Shown here piece by piece: positions 1 to 6,749 of a stretch of DNA of 60,506 nt. The notes under the pieces are model-generated. The model saw only the letters and a program-made list of their open reading frames with translations. It made no database searches and was not told where the DNA came from. The position numbers and the translations under genes are program-made. The stretch covers positions 1 through 60,506 of the forward strand of contig NZ_VCKY01000032.1 in the NCBI RefSeq assembly GCF_005889735.1, read 5' to 3'. Positions within the stretch are counted from its first letter, which is position 1. Each line of letters opens with the position of its first letter. The stretch comes from Nonomuraea turkmeniaca (GTDB taxonomy: Bacteria; Actinomycetota; Actinomycetes; Streptosporangiales; Streptosporangiaceae).

Positions 1-108
1 ACGGTGGGGTGTGTCCGGTGGTCCCAGTGCAGGAGGGCGCTGCCGTCCTGGACGGAGCCGTCGATCCGAGAGCAGTGGTGCCAGCAGGAACAGGATCAGG
101 GCGGGCAT
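1..108 (-). CDS. N-terminal start of an unidentified gene, runs off left edge
   Basis: An ATG at 108 follows a strong GGAGGAG ribosome site about 5 bases upstream and overlaps the end of the TetR gene, so the two would be co-transcribed. The first residues (MPALILFLLAPLL) are hydrophobic, as in a signal peptide or membrane segment. About 36 codons are visible. A neighbouring frame looks more protein-like after about 15 codons, so a frameshift is possible. The function is unknown. Confidence 0.3.
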   Translation of the reverse strand, partial: MPALILFLLAPLLSDRRLRPGRQRPPALGPPDTPHR

Positions 109-752
109 GTCTCCTCCGTCTGGCGGCCGGTCGCGGCGCCGAAGAGCCGCACGAGCTCGCGGCCGTAGTGGGCGGGATCTGGGTGTCCGGGCCGGGACAT
201 CTCCAGTGCCGCGCCGTCGAGGGCGGCGCGCAGGCTGACCGCGACGACACGGGTGTCGAACGCGACCATCTCCCCGGCCCGCTGGGCGTCGTGCAGGTAG
301 CCCGCCAGTTCGGCGAGCTCCGGTTCGTGGATTTCCGGTCCGAACTCGGGGCGGCCGTCGGGCCGGCGCAGGTTGCCGCGTACGGCGGTGAGCGCGGCGA
401 TCGCATGCGGATGCGCGGCGTAGAACTCGACGCTGGCCAGGATGAACTCGCGCAGGACCGCGGAGGGTGAGTGCTGCGCGTCCATCCGCGGGCGGATCGC
501 GTCGTATGCCGTGCCGAACACCGCCGTCACGACGGCGCGCATGAGGTCCGCCTTCTCCGCAAAGTGGTACGAGATCAGCCCGCTGCTGGCGAGCCCGGCG
601 TACCGGGCGATCCGGGCGAACGTCGCCGCGCCGTAGCCCTCCTCGGCGATGACCTCGATCGCGCTGTGCACGATCTGGGCTCGCCGGGCCTCGGCGGTGA
701 GCCGCACACGGGTGCCATGCCCGCTATTGCTCACGTGAGCAATAAGCGCCAC
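96..752 (-). CDS. TetR/AcrR family transcriptional regulator
   Basis: A DNA-binding repressor of about 218 residues. The N-terminal TetR helix-turn-helix spans roughly residues 20-70 (AQIVHSAIEVIAEEGYGAATFARIARYAGLAS then LISYHF), followed by a helical ligand-binding domain that pairs with the AefR/YsiA-like C-terminal type. Three in-frame GTG starts are possible (752, 734 and 707) and none has a good ribosome site. The typical family length favours 707 or 734. A perfect 20-bp palindrome covers the two upstream starts, which suggests autorepression. A probable target gene begins immediately downstream and leaves the window. The ligand is unknown. Confidence 0.88.
   Translation of the reverse strand: MALIAHVSNSGHGTRVRLTAEARRAQIVHSAIEVIAEEGYGAATFARIARYAGLASSGLISYHFAEKADLMRAVVTAVFGTAYDAIRPRMDAQHSPSAVLREFILASVEFYAAHPHAIAALTAVRGNLRRPDGRPEFGPEIHEPELAELAGYLHDAQRAGEMVAFDTRVVAVSLRAALDGAALEMSRPGHPDPAHYGRELVRLFGAATGRQTEETCPP
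725..744. promoter_or_regulatory. Perfect 20-bp palindrome, probable TetR operator
   Basis: TATTGCTCACGTGAGCAATA is its own reverse complement and lies over the start region of the TetR gene. The length and symmetry match TetR-family operators. Binding here would block initiation of the regulator's own gene and of the co-transcribed gene downstream. That role is inferred from position only. Confidence 0.65.
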
Positions 753-940
753 CGGCGGCGCAATGCCAGGAGCCGAGACGAACGAGACGGACGTGCTGGA
801 GACCGGGTAGGTTGGCGGAGCGGCTCAGGCTGAGCCGGGGCCAATGGGATCGGCGCCGAGGGTGAGCCAGTCATCCCGCGCCCAACACACCCTGCAGAAC
901 AGGGCACTTGCGATGAGAAACGGCCACGTCCGGAAGCACA
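753..940. other. Non-coding spacer
   Basis: No credible gene is seen between the TetR start and the IS5 relic. A 7-bp hairpin with a 3-base loop occurs at 821-837 (CGGCTCA...TGAGCCG). It could terminate transcription, but has no T-run. Confidence 0.4.
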
Positions 941-1045
941 GCCGTTGACCACCATCCGCTGATCGGCCCATCGATCGCCCTACCGCGGGTCGACCGGGAG
1001 CGGCACCAGCCATTCCCACTCCTCATGGGCCAGATCGTGACGCTT
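941..1045 (-). pseudogene. IS5-family transposase N-terminal relic
   Basis: Read on the minus strand, one frame gives HDLAHEEWEWLVPLPVDPR, an in-frame stop, then GDRWADQRMVVNG. This matches the conserved start of IS5-type transposases (L-T-D-x-E-W...L-P...R-W...D-x-R-x-V-x-N-G). Only about 35 codons remain and the stop shows it is dead. The rest of the element is not visible nearby. Confidence 0.45.
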
Positions 1046-1174
1046 CAGACACTCTTCATCCACACGGATGTTCTACGGAGAATCCCCGATAAAGATCCAC
1101 GGGACACGCCTTAGGTCTGCTGTCGTTGACCCGGTGCCGTCTGCCAGCAGTGTGCTCGGCTCCAGGCCGGACAG

Positions 1175-1552
1175 TTATGGCTTACCTAGGTTGATCGAGC
1201 CGAAGACGTCGCCCGCCTGGAGCACGGGGCCGCTGATCCGGGCATTGCCACTGATCGTGTTCGACACGTCGTGCTTGCTCTGGACCAGGCGTGCGGTCTC
1301 CACGGTCCAACGGTGGAGTGCCTCCTCGAATGCGGGATCCGTTGCGGCGCGGCCCGCGATGATTTCCGCCGTTTCCTCGGCGGGGCGGGTTTCCGCGCGT
1401 TCTATGGCGGCAGTGACGGCGTCGTCGTCGGCGAAGCGACGGCGGATGAGCGCGGTCAGAGAGGTCCAGGCATTCTTGCCCGCTTCGCCCGCGGCACCGC
1501 CGATTATCGCCGAGATGACCGCTGCCAGGGTGGGAATGACACTCGGGTCCAT
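1175..1552 (-). CDS. Small Bell-like effector with C-terminal amyloid-type motif
   Basis: A 125-residue protein with two parts. Residues 1-95 are predicted helical and start with a glycine/alanine-rich hydrophobic stretch (VIPTLAAVISAIIGGAAG). The rest is charged helix. Residues 98-123 form the short motif N-T-I-S-G...S-G-P-V-L-Q-A-G-D-V-F-G-S-I. The same motif type begins the two NLR-like proteins at 1802 and 6750. In known bacterial NLR systems, BASS amyloid motifs sit at the C-terminus of a membrane-active Bell-domain effector and the N-terminus of its NLR, which matches here. A GAGAGG ribosome site precedes the ATG. It is divergent from the 1802 NLR across 249 bp. Assignment to Bell is by architecture, not by alignment; the function (membrane-damaging cell-death effector) is inferred. 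Confidence 0.75.
   Translation of the reverse strand: MDPSVIPTLAAVISAIIGGAAGEAGKNAWTSLTALIRRRFADDDAVTAAIERAETRPAEETAEIIAGRAATDPAFEEALHRWTVETARLVQSKHDVSNTISGNARISGPVLQAGDVFGSINLGKP
1181..1261 (-). other. C-terminal BASS/RHIM-like amyloid signalling motif of effector
   Basis: Residues 98 to about 124 of the effector: N, hydrophobic, S-G, then S-G-P-V-L-Q-A-G-D-V-F-G-S-I-N. The V-L-Q-A-G core resembles the V/I-Q-V/I-G core of RHIM and the fungal PP-motif. It aligns with the NLR motifs at 1853-1921 and 6786-6854, with two extra residues before S-G-P. Confidence 0.65.
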
Positions 1553-1801
1553 CGCGCCTCTCTAGCGAAGGAGATTTCCTCCAGCGTAGGACTTGTTCGC
1601 GAGAGGCGGGCTTGGCTCGGCGTGAATTGCTGATTGGATATGACTGGCAGCATCTCATCGCCTTCATTGATCCGGACATATTTGCCTGAAAGTGGACAAA
1701 GAGGGATTTGTTGACAATGAGTGGCGGCCTTGCGGCGACCCGGCTTGGCGGGAACATTCCTGAAGCACGCCATGTGAAGGCGGTTCACGGATGAGGCGGA
1801 C

Positions 1802-3934
1802 ATGGTGAACGGTCCCGGCGATGACGAGGAAACGAACGACGCCGGGACACGCAATGAGGTGTCCGGGCAGGTGTCCGGCGGAGTAGTGCAGGCCAGGAAT
1901 ATCGGGACGGTCAACATCGGTAGCCCACCCCCGTCCCCCGCGCGGATTCCCCGGCAGCTGCCCGCCAGGCCGCGCGATTTCGTCAACAGGACCCAGGAAC
2001 TGGCGCTGCTCGACGGCGTTCTCCACTCGGGACCCGCGGTCGCGGTGATCAGCGGTCTGAAGGGGGTGGGGAAGAGCGCGGTCAGTCACCTGTGGGCGCA
2101 TCAGGCGCAGGAGCGCTTCCGCGACGGCCAGCTGTACGTGGACTTCAAGGCGCTGCGTCATCGCGGCGGCGCGGAGGTGAGCGGAGTCCTGGCGGGCTTC
2201 CTGCGCGCGCTCGGCGTTCACGAGTCGTGGATCCCGGCCGAGTTGTCAGAGCGCGCGGGCATGTTCCGTTCCCTGACGGCCGACCTGCGGCTGCTGGTGC
2301 TCGTGGACGACGCCGAGCACGCCGCCGAGGTCACTCCGCTGTGTCCCGCCTCCACGGGCAGCGCGGTGGTCGTGACCAGCCACCGCCAGCTCGGCGAACT
2401 GCTCGTCGCCGGTGCCAAGCCGGTCAGGATCGCACCGCTGGAGGAGGAACAGGGAGTGTCGTTGCTCGCCGGCATGCTGGGCGAGGATCGGGTCGCCGCG
2501 GAGCACGATCGGGCCGGCGAGCTGGTACGACTGTGCGGCGGACTGCCGATCGCGCTGCGCGTGGCCGGAGCACGTCTGGCGCAACGTCCCGCCTGGAAGA
2601 TCGCCCGAATGGTCGGCGACCTGGTGGATGCCGATCGACGTCTCGATCACCTGGCAACGGAGGGCAGAGCGATCGTCGAGGCGGTGTTCCAGTCGGCATA
2701 CGAGGGATTGCCCGAGGGGGCGGCCCACCTCTACCGCCTGCTGAGCGCCATCCCCGGTGCCGACTTTCCACTCGGCGTGGTCCGAGTCGTCCTGGCGGAC
2801 GGAGCGGATCGAGCGGATCGGGCGGATCGGGCGCTGGATTCTCTTCTCGACGCCAACCTCATCGAAGAGATCGAGGGGGCCCGCTATCGGTTCCACGACC
2901 TCGTCCGGCTGCACGCGGTTCGTTGCGGGCGGCAACGGGAGTCCGCGAGGGAACGGGAGGCGGCGCTGCGGCGGGTGACGGAATGGTACCTGGGACAGGT
3001 GGTCGCCGCCGACGCCGCGATGGGGCCTCGCCTGCGCCTAGCCGACCAGCAGGGGCGGCTGTCGGCCGTGGGGCGGCCGTTCCGGGCACGCGGCGAGGCC
3101 CTCGACTGGCTCGACGCGGAACGCATGAACGTGCTCGCCATCGTACGAGCGGCGGCAGCCCGCGAATGGGACGATGTCGTCTGGCAGGTTGCCGAGGCGT
3201 TGTGGCCGTTCCATCATGACCGCGGCTACTACGCGGACTGGCTGGAGATCAACCGGCTGGGTGTGGAGGCGGCGCTGCGTATCGGGGAGTTGGCCGTGGA
3301 GGCCAGGATGCGCAACCAGTTGGCCCGTGCTCACGTGGAGCTCGGGGCCTACGATCAGGCGCGCGAGGAGCTCCGCCACGCGCGTCAGGCGGCTCTGGCG
3401 GCGGGCGACCGGAGAATGGAGGCGGTGGTCCTGGAGTCACTGGGCCGCGCGGCCCTGGCCCAGAGCGAGCCGGACGAGGCCGTTGAGCATTTCGCCGCAG
3501 CGCTGGCCATTCACGAGGAGGCAGGCAACGCCCGAGGGGTCGGCCTGCAGAGCTACCATCTTGGCCTGGCCCACAACCGAGCGGGCCGGCACAGCGAGGC
3601 GATCGCGGCCCTCGAACGCGCGCTGCCCGGCATGCCAGCTGGTGACAGGGCCGGCCAGGGCCGGATCCACCTAGGGTTGGGCGAGGCCCATCGCGGGCTC
3701 GGCCACCATGAGCGGGCTGTGCGATCGGCGGAGACGGCTGCGGCCCTCCTGAGCGAGAGCGGTGTGCCGGTGCGCGAGATGGAGGCATGGGAGTTGCTGG
3801 CCGAGCTGGCCGGCGATGTCGGCGACCGGGAGAGCGCCAGGGCACACCTGGGGCGAGCCCTTGCGGTCTGCCTGGCCTCGGGCAACGTGCCCAAGGCCGA
3901 CGTGCTGCGAGCCAGGCTGGCCGCCACGAGCTGA
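1802..3934 (+). CDS. NLR-like STAND NTPase: amyloid motif, NB-ARC, TPR
   Basis: A 710-residue sensor/switch ATPase. Residues 18-40 carry the amyloid-type motif N-E-V-S-G-Q-V-S-G-G-V-V-Q-A-R-N-I-G. After a P-rich linker comes the NB-ARC. Its Walker A is G-L-K-G-V-G-K-S near residue 87, Walker B is LRLLVLVDDAE near 165, the sensor is VVVTSHR, and the GLPIAL motif is near 245. A winged-helix region follows (YRFHDLVRLHAV near 365). The last ~230 residues are TPR repeats that would bind the trigger. By family analogy, ligand-bound oligomers expose the N-terminal motif and template the effector encoded divergently at 1552. ATG 1802 is chosen because the motif needs it. It converges with the gene ending at 3967. 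Confidence 0.85.
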   Translation: MVNGPGDDEETNDAGTRNEVSGQVSGGVVQARNIGTVNIGSPPPSPARIPRQLPARPRDFVNRTQELALLDGVLHSGPAVAVISGLKGVGKSAVSHLWAHQAQERFRDGQLYVDFKALRHRGGAEVSGVLAGFLRALGVHESWIPAELSERAGMFRSLTADLRLLVLVDDAEHAAEVTPLCPASTGSAVVVTSHRQLGELLVAGAKPVRIAPLEEEQGVSLLAGMLGEDRVAAEHDRAGELVRLCGGLPIALRVAGARLAQRPAWKIARMVGDLVDADRRLDHLATEGRAIVEAVFQSAYEGLPEGAAHLYRLLSAIPGADFPLGVVRVVLADGADRADRADRALDSLLDANLIEEIEGARYRFHDLVRLHAVRCGRQRESAREREAALRRVTEWYLGQVVAADAAMGPRLRLADQQGRLSAVGRPFRARGEALDWLDAERMNVLAIVRAAAAREWDDVVWQVAEALWPFHHDRGYYADWLEINRLGVEAALRIGELAVEARMRNQLARAHVELGAYDQAREELRHARQAALAAGDRRMEAVVLESLGRAALAQSEPDEAVEHFAAALAIHEEAGNARGVGLQSYHLGLAHNRAGRHSEAIAALERALPGMPAGDRAGQGRIHLGLGEAHRGLGHHERAVRSAETAAALLSESGVPVREMEAWELLAELAGDVGDRESARAHLGRALAVCLASGNVPKADVLRARLAATS
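1853..1921 (+). other. N-terminal amyloid signalling motif of NLR 1
   Basis: Residues 18-40: N-E-V-S-G, then S-G-G-V-V-Q-A-R-N-I-G-T-V-N-I-G. It shares N, [ST]-G, G, V-x-Q-A, G and hydrophobic positions with the effector C-terminus and with NLR 2. It is placed before the NB-ARC linker, as in other BASS-NLR proteins. Confidence 0.65.
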
Positions 3935-3966
3935 TCCTGCCTGGAGGCTACGAGCTGAATCGAGCT

Positions 3967-5631
3967 TCAAAAGGGCCGGGGGGGGGTGACGTTGGTGCGG
4001 ATTACCTGCCCACCCACCTGGATGGCGATGTCCTCCGGCTCACGGCCGTCCGTCAACCAGCCGTACACAGCGGACGGCAGGCACCAAGGATCGGGTGGAC
4101 GGCCCGATACGGAGACGTGCAGCCGGCGCCCGTCCCGCAGCGTCAGGTGAACCAACCTCGCATGGATGATCTCTGCGGCGAGATGACAACCCGGGTAGCG
4201 ACGCAATGTCTCCTCCGCCCAGCCCGGCGCTGTAGCATCGCGGATGATGATCGCGGCACTCTCCAGAAGCCGCCGATCCAGTGTGCGGGCATCCACGATG
4301 AGATGTATCTCCCGAATCTGGTCGTCCGGCTCGTGCCCGGGGACGATGGGAAAGCGACGCAGAGCTACCGACGTGTCCCGGGCATCGGTCTCCACCAGGA
4401 AAGCCAGCACCTCATCCCGTTCCGCCAACGGCTCAGCCGGTGGTGTGGAGACGGGGACGGGGCCGCACTCCGGAAGGTCCATCAACCGGTAGGCCAGGCC
4501 TCGCAGCAGGCTCTCCGCCTGGCCCGGCATGCCCAGGCTCCGTCTTGTCACCTCGTCGTAGGTCCGATGGCCGGCCATGATGATCTCGAGCTGCCGCTGA
4601 AGGCCACGCCGCGGATCGAGCCGGGGCAACGCCCGGCACAAGGCGGCCGTGGGGGAGTCGGGGTCCAACTCCTCGCTCTCACGTCCGGAGGACGCGAGGA
4701 GGACGGGACGGCCCAGAGCCGTACCGTAGAACGTGACCGATCCGTGGTCGCCCACGATGACGTCCGCGGCGAGGAGAGCCGCCTGCCACCCCCGCTGAGG
4801 AGGCAGCAGCATCAGTCCCGCCTCGCGAGCGTCGGCAAACCACAGCCGTACCTGCAGACCGCCATGGCCGTACCAGATGTTGGGATGCGCGGCCAGGAGC
4901 ACTTGGTATTCGTCGAAGGGGAGCTCGGCGACGAGGCGAGCCACCAGATCGCCGTTCGCGCCGAGCAGCGAGTGCTCGCCCCATGTCGAGGTCAGCAGCA
5001 CCAGCTTGCGATCGTCACCGACGCCGAGTGCCTGCCGGTACCGGTCGCGCTGCTCCGCGCTCGCCACGATCCGGTCGAAGACCGGATCACCGGTCACCAC
5101 GGCGCGGGGGATCGCCTCGGGGCAGTCGCGCGCCAGCCGGGCCACCTGCTCGTGGTGCGACAGCGCGATGGCCGCCGGAACCACCCGCCCTTCCCGCACC
5201 AGTTGCTGCCGGGCAAGGCCTGAGACCCCGGACCTCTTGCCGTCGGCCGACCTGATGAGCCGGTTGTGCCCGGCGCCGTGCGGCACGAGCAGCAGCGGCG
5301 CCTTCAGCCGGTGCAGGTCGCCGTTGGCGCTGGCGGAGATGGCCAGGTCGAACGGCGTGTCGACGGCCTGTGCCCACGAGACGGTACGGGCCTGGACCTC
5401 GCGCAGGTAATCGGTAACCCCGTCGTCGAACGCCGACCCGCCGCCGACGGTGAACAGCACCTGAACGCGGCGATCCGCTCGAAACAGCGGCGGCAGCATC
5501 TCCAGCAACCGGCCGGCGGTGGTCACCGTACGCGCCACAGCGAGAACGTTGCGCGCAGGTGAGATCGTGTGCCAACGGCGAGCCTCCGGCCCTATCGGAA
5601 CCTGAAGCCAACCTTCGCCGCTCACCGCCAC
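3967..5631 (-). CDS. GT-B/CDP-glycerol-transferase-like protein, long paralogue
   Basis: A 554-residue protein of an actinomycete family usually left hypothetical. It is clearly paralogous to the product of 12449-13696. Both share an N-terminal VLAVARTVT.. / VLVIVHTVT.. strand, a PHGAGHN/PHGAGYN loop, STWG, HPNIW-GHG, and a late GDHGS-x-x-x-YG segment. The last resembles the nucleotide-binding end of CDP-glycerol glycerophosphotransferases and other GT-B enzymes. This copy has about 130 extra C-terminal residues that the paralogue lacks. No membrane segment is seen, so it is probably cytosolic. The substrate is unknown. It converges with NLR 1, leaving a 32-bp gap. The long plus-strand frame opposite it is a shadow. 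Confidence 0.7.
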   Translation of the reverse strand: MAVSGEGWLQVPIGPEARRWHTISPARNVLAVARTVTTAGRLLEMLPPLFRADRRVQVLFTVGGGSAFDDGVTDYLREVQARTVSWAQAVDTPFDLAISASANGDLHRLKAPLLLVPHGAGHNRLIRSADGKRSGVSGLARQQLVREGRVVPAAIALSHHEQVARLARDCPEAIPRAVVTGDPVFDRIVASAEQRDRYRQALGVGDDRKLVLLTSTWGEHSLLGANGDLVARLVAELPFDEYQVLLAAHPNIWYGHGGLQVRLWFADAREAGLMLLPPQRGWQAALLAADVIVGDHGSVTFYGTALGRPVLLASSGRESEELDPDSPTAALCRALPRLDPRRGLQRQLEIIMAGHRTYDEVTRRSLGMPGQAESLLRGLAYRLMDLPECGPVPVSTPPAEPLAERDEVLAFLVETDARDTSVALRRFPIVPGHEPDDQIREIHLIVDARTLDRRLLESAAIIIRDATAPGWAEETLRRYPGCHLAAEIIHARLVHLTLRDGRRLHVSVSGRPPDPWCLPSAVYGWLTDGREPEDIAIQVGGQVIRTNVTPPRPF

Positions 5632-5789
5632 TCCGACCGGGACACCTTGGGAACCGCACGGCGCAATTCCACTGAGGACCTCACCTTATCGCCAGGCAAA
5701 TCCTCCCATCCGATTGATGCCGGCTGCCGACGGCTCCCATGCCGAGTAGCGACGGTTCCGTCGATCATGTGCCTGAGCCCGACAGGGAG

Positions 5790-6478
5790 CGTGAGGTGCG
5801 TGATTCCGAGGACGTCGAGCAAGTCGGCAAGGCAACGAGTACGGCGGCCACGCCCATACGGTGATCCAGGTGGCCGGCGACTTGCACGGCGGTGTGCGCG
5901 GGGCTGCTGAATCGCCGCTGCCGGTCCCACGGCAGATCCCTGCTCCTGTCGCCGTACGCCAGTTCGCCTACCTTTCCGCCGTCCGCTTCCCTGCTGGAGA
6001 TCTTCACGTGGTCTGCGCCGACTTCGGTGCCGGTCAGGGTCCCGCCGACGTTGGTGTCATGGTGGGCTCCTGCCTCAGTGGCCTGAGCATCAAGAACGAG
6101 CACATGCCCCGCACCTGGCAGAGCGCTCCAACAGCTTCCGCAGCCGTGCGGGACTCCGGCCGATCCTCGTGGTCATCGAGAACGCCACGGAACCGACGCA
6201 GGTCAGGCCTCTCGTCCCGAAGGCTCCTGGCAGCCTGATCCTGGTCACCACGAGTAATGACCTCACCGAACTGCGCCTGGACGGAGCCGTTTCCTGGATC
6301 TGGAGCAGTTCGACGAGGTGACTACCTGGAGCCGTCCTCCCAGGCCGCCGGCGTCTGTCCCGCGGTGGCCGAGCTCCAGACCACTATCGATCTGGTACGG
6401 CTCTGCGCGGGCCTGCCACTGGCCATTCTGACGCTCGCGGCGCGCGTGGCCGGGTTGCATGGGATGAGGCCTGCGTGA
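5790..6478 (+). pseudogene. Decayed third NLR-like STAND NTPase
   Basis: Pieces of an NLR are recoverable in order across shifted frames. The amyloid-type motif N-E-Y-G-G...V-I-Q-V-A-G-D-L-H-G-G-V (5834-5899) is followed by the linker LPVPRQIPAP, then RFPAGDLHVVCADFGAG and LSGLSIKNEHMP. The frame then changes to LAERSNSF and RPILVVIENA (Walker B), PGSLILVTTSNDL (sensor), then LDLEQFDEV in the third frame. LVRLCAGLPLAILTLAARVAG (GLPLA motif) returns to the first frame. At least three frameshifts are present, and the whole P-loop segment is deleted between linker and RFPAG. No TPR part remains. It sits directly upstream of the intact NLR 2 on the same strand. Confidence 0.75.
5834..5899 (+). 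other. Amyloid-type motif surviving in the NLR relic
   Basis: Encodes N-E-Y-G-G-H-A-H-T-V-I-Q-V-A-G-D-L-H-G-G-V-R. It fits the spacing of the motifs in the intact NLRs apart from one inserted residue in the Q-A core. It is followed by the family's usual proline linker. Confidence 0.5.
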
Positions 6479-6749
6479 GCTGGAGGCGGGCTGAACGACC
6501 GGCTGCTCGCAGAGGTGACCGAGACGATGGCTCCGGTGCCAAGCCCCGGAAAGGCATGGCCGGTCACGCGAATGTTGTTTCGCTATTTACGGCGGCAGTG
6601 GAATGCAGGTCGCCTGCCGTACATAATCCCTGGAGGATTGCAGTGCACATGGAGGATCCGTCATTGTTGCTCATGTGTCTCTATCCCAAGCCGCATGAGC
6701 GTGTGCGGAGGGGTGACGACATCCAGCCAGGGATTGGTGTCGAAACGAT

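Noticed and set aside
3787..5223. A 478-codon plus-strand frame
   Set aside because: Opposite the GT-B-like gene, whose minus-strand product has a clear paralogue.
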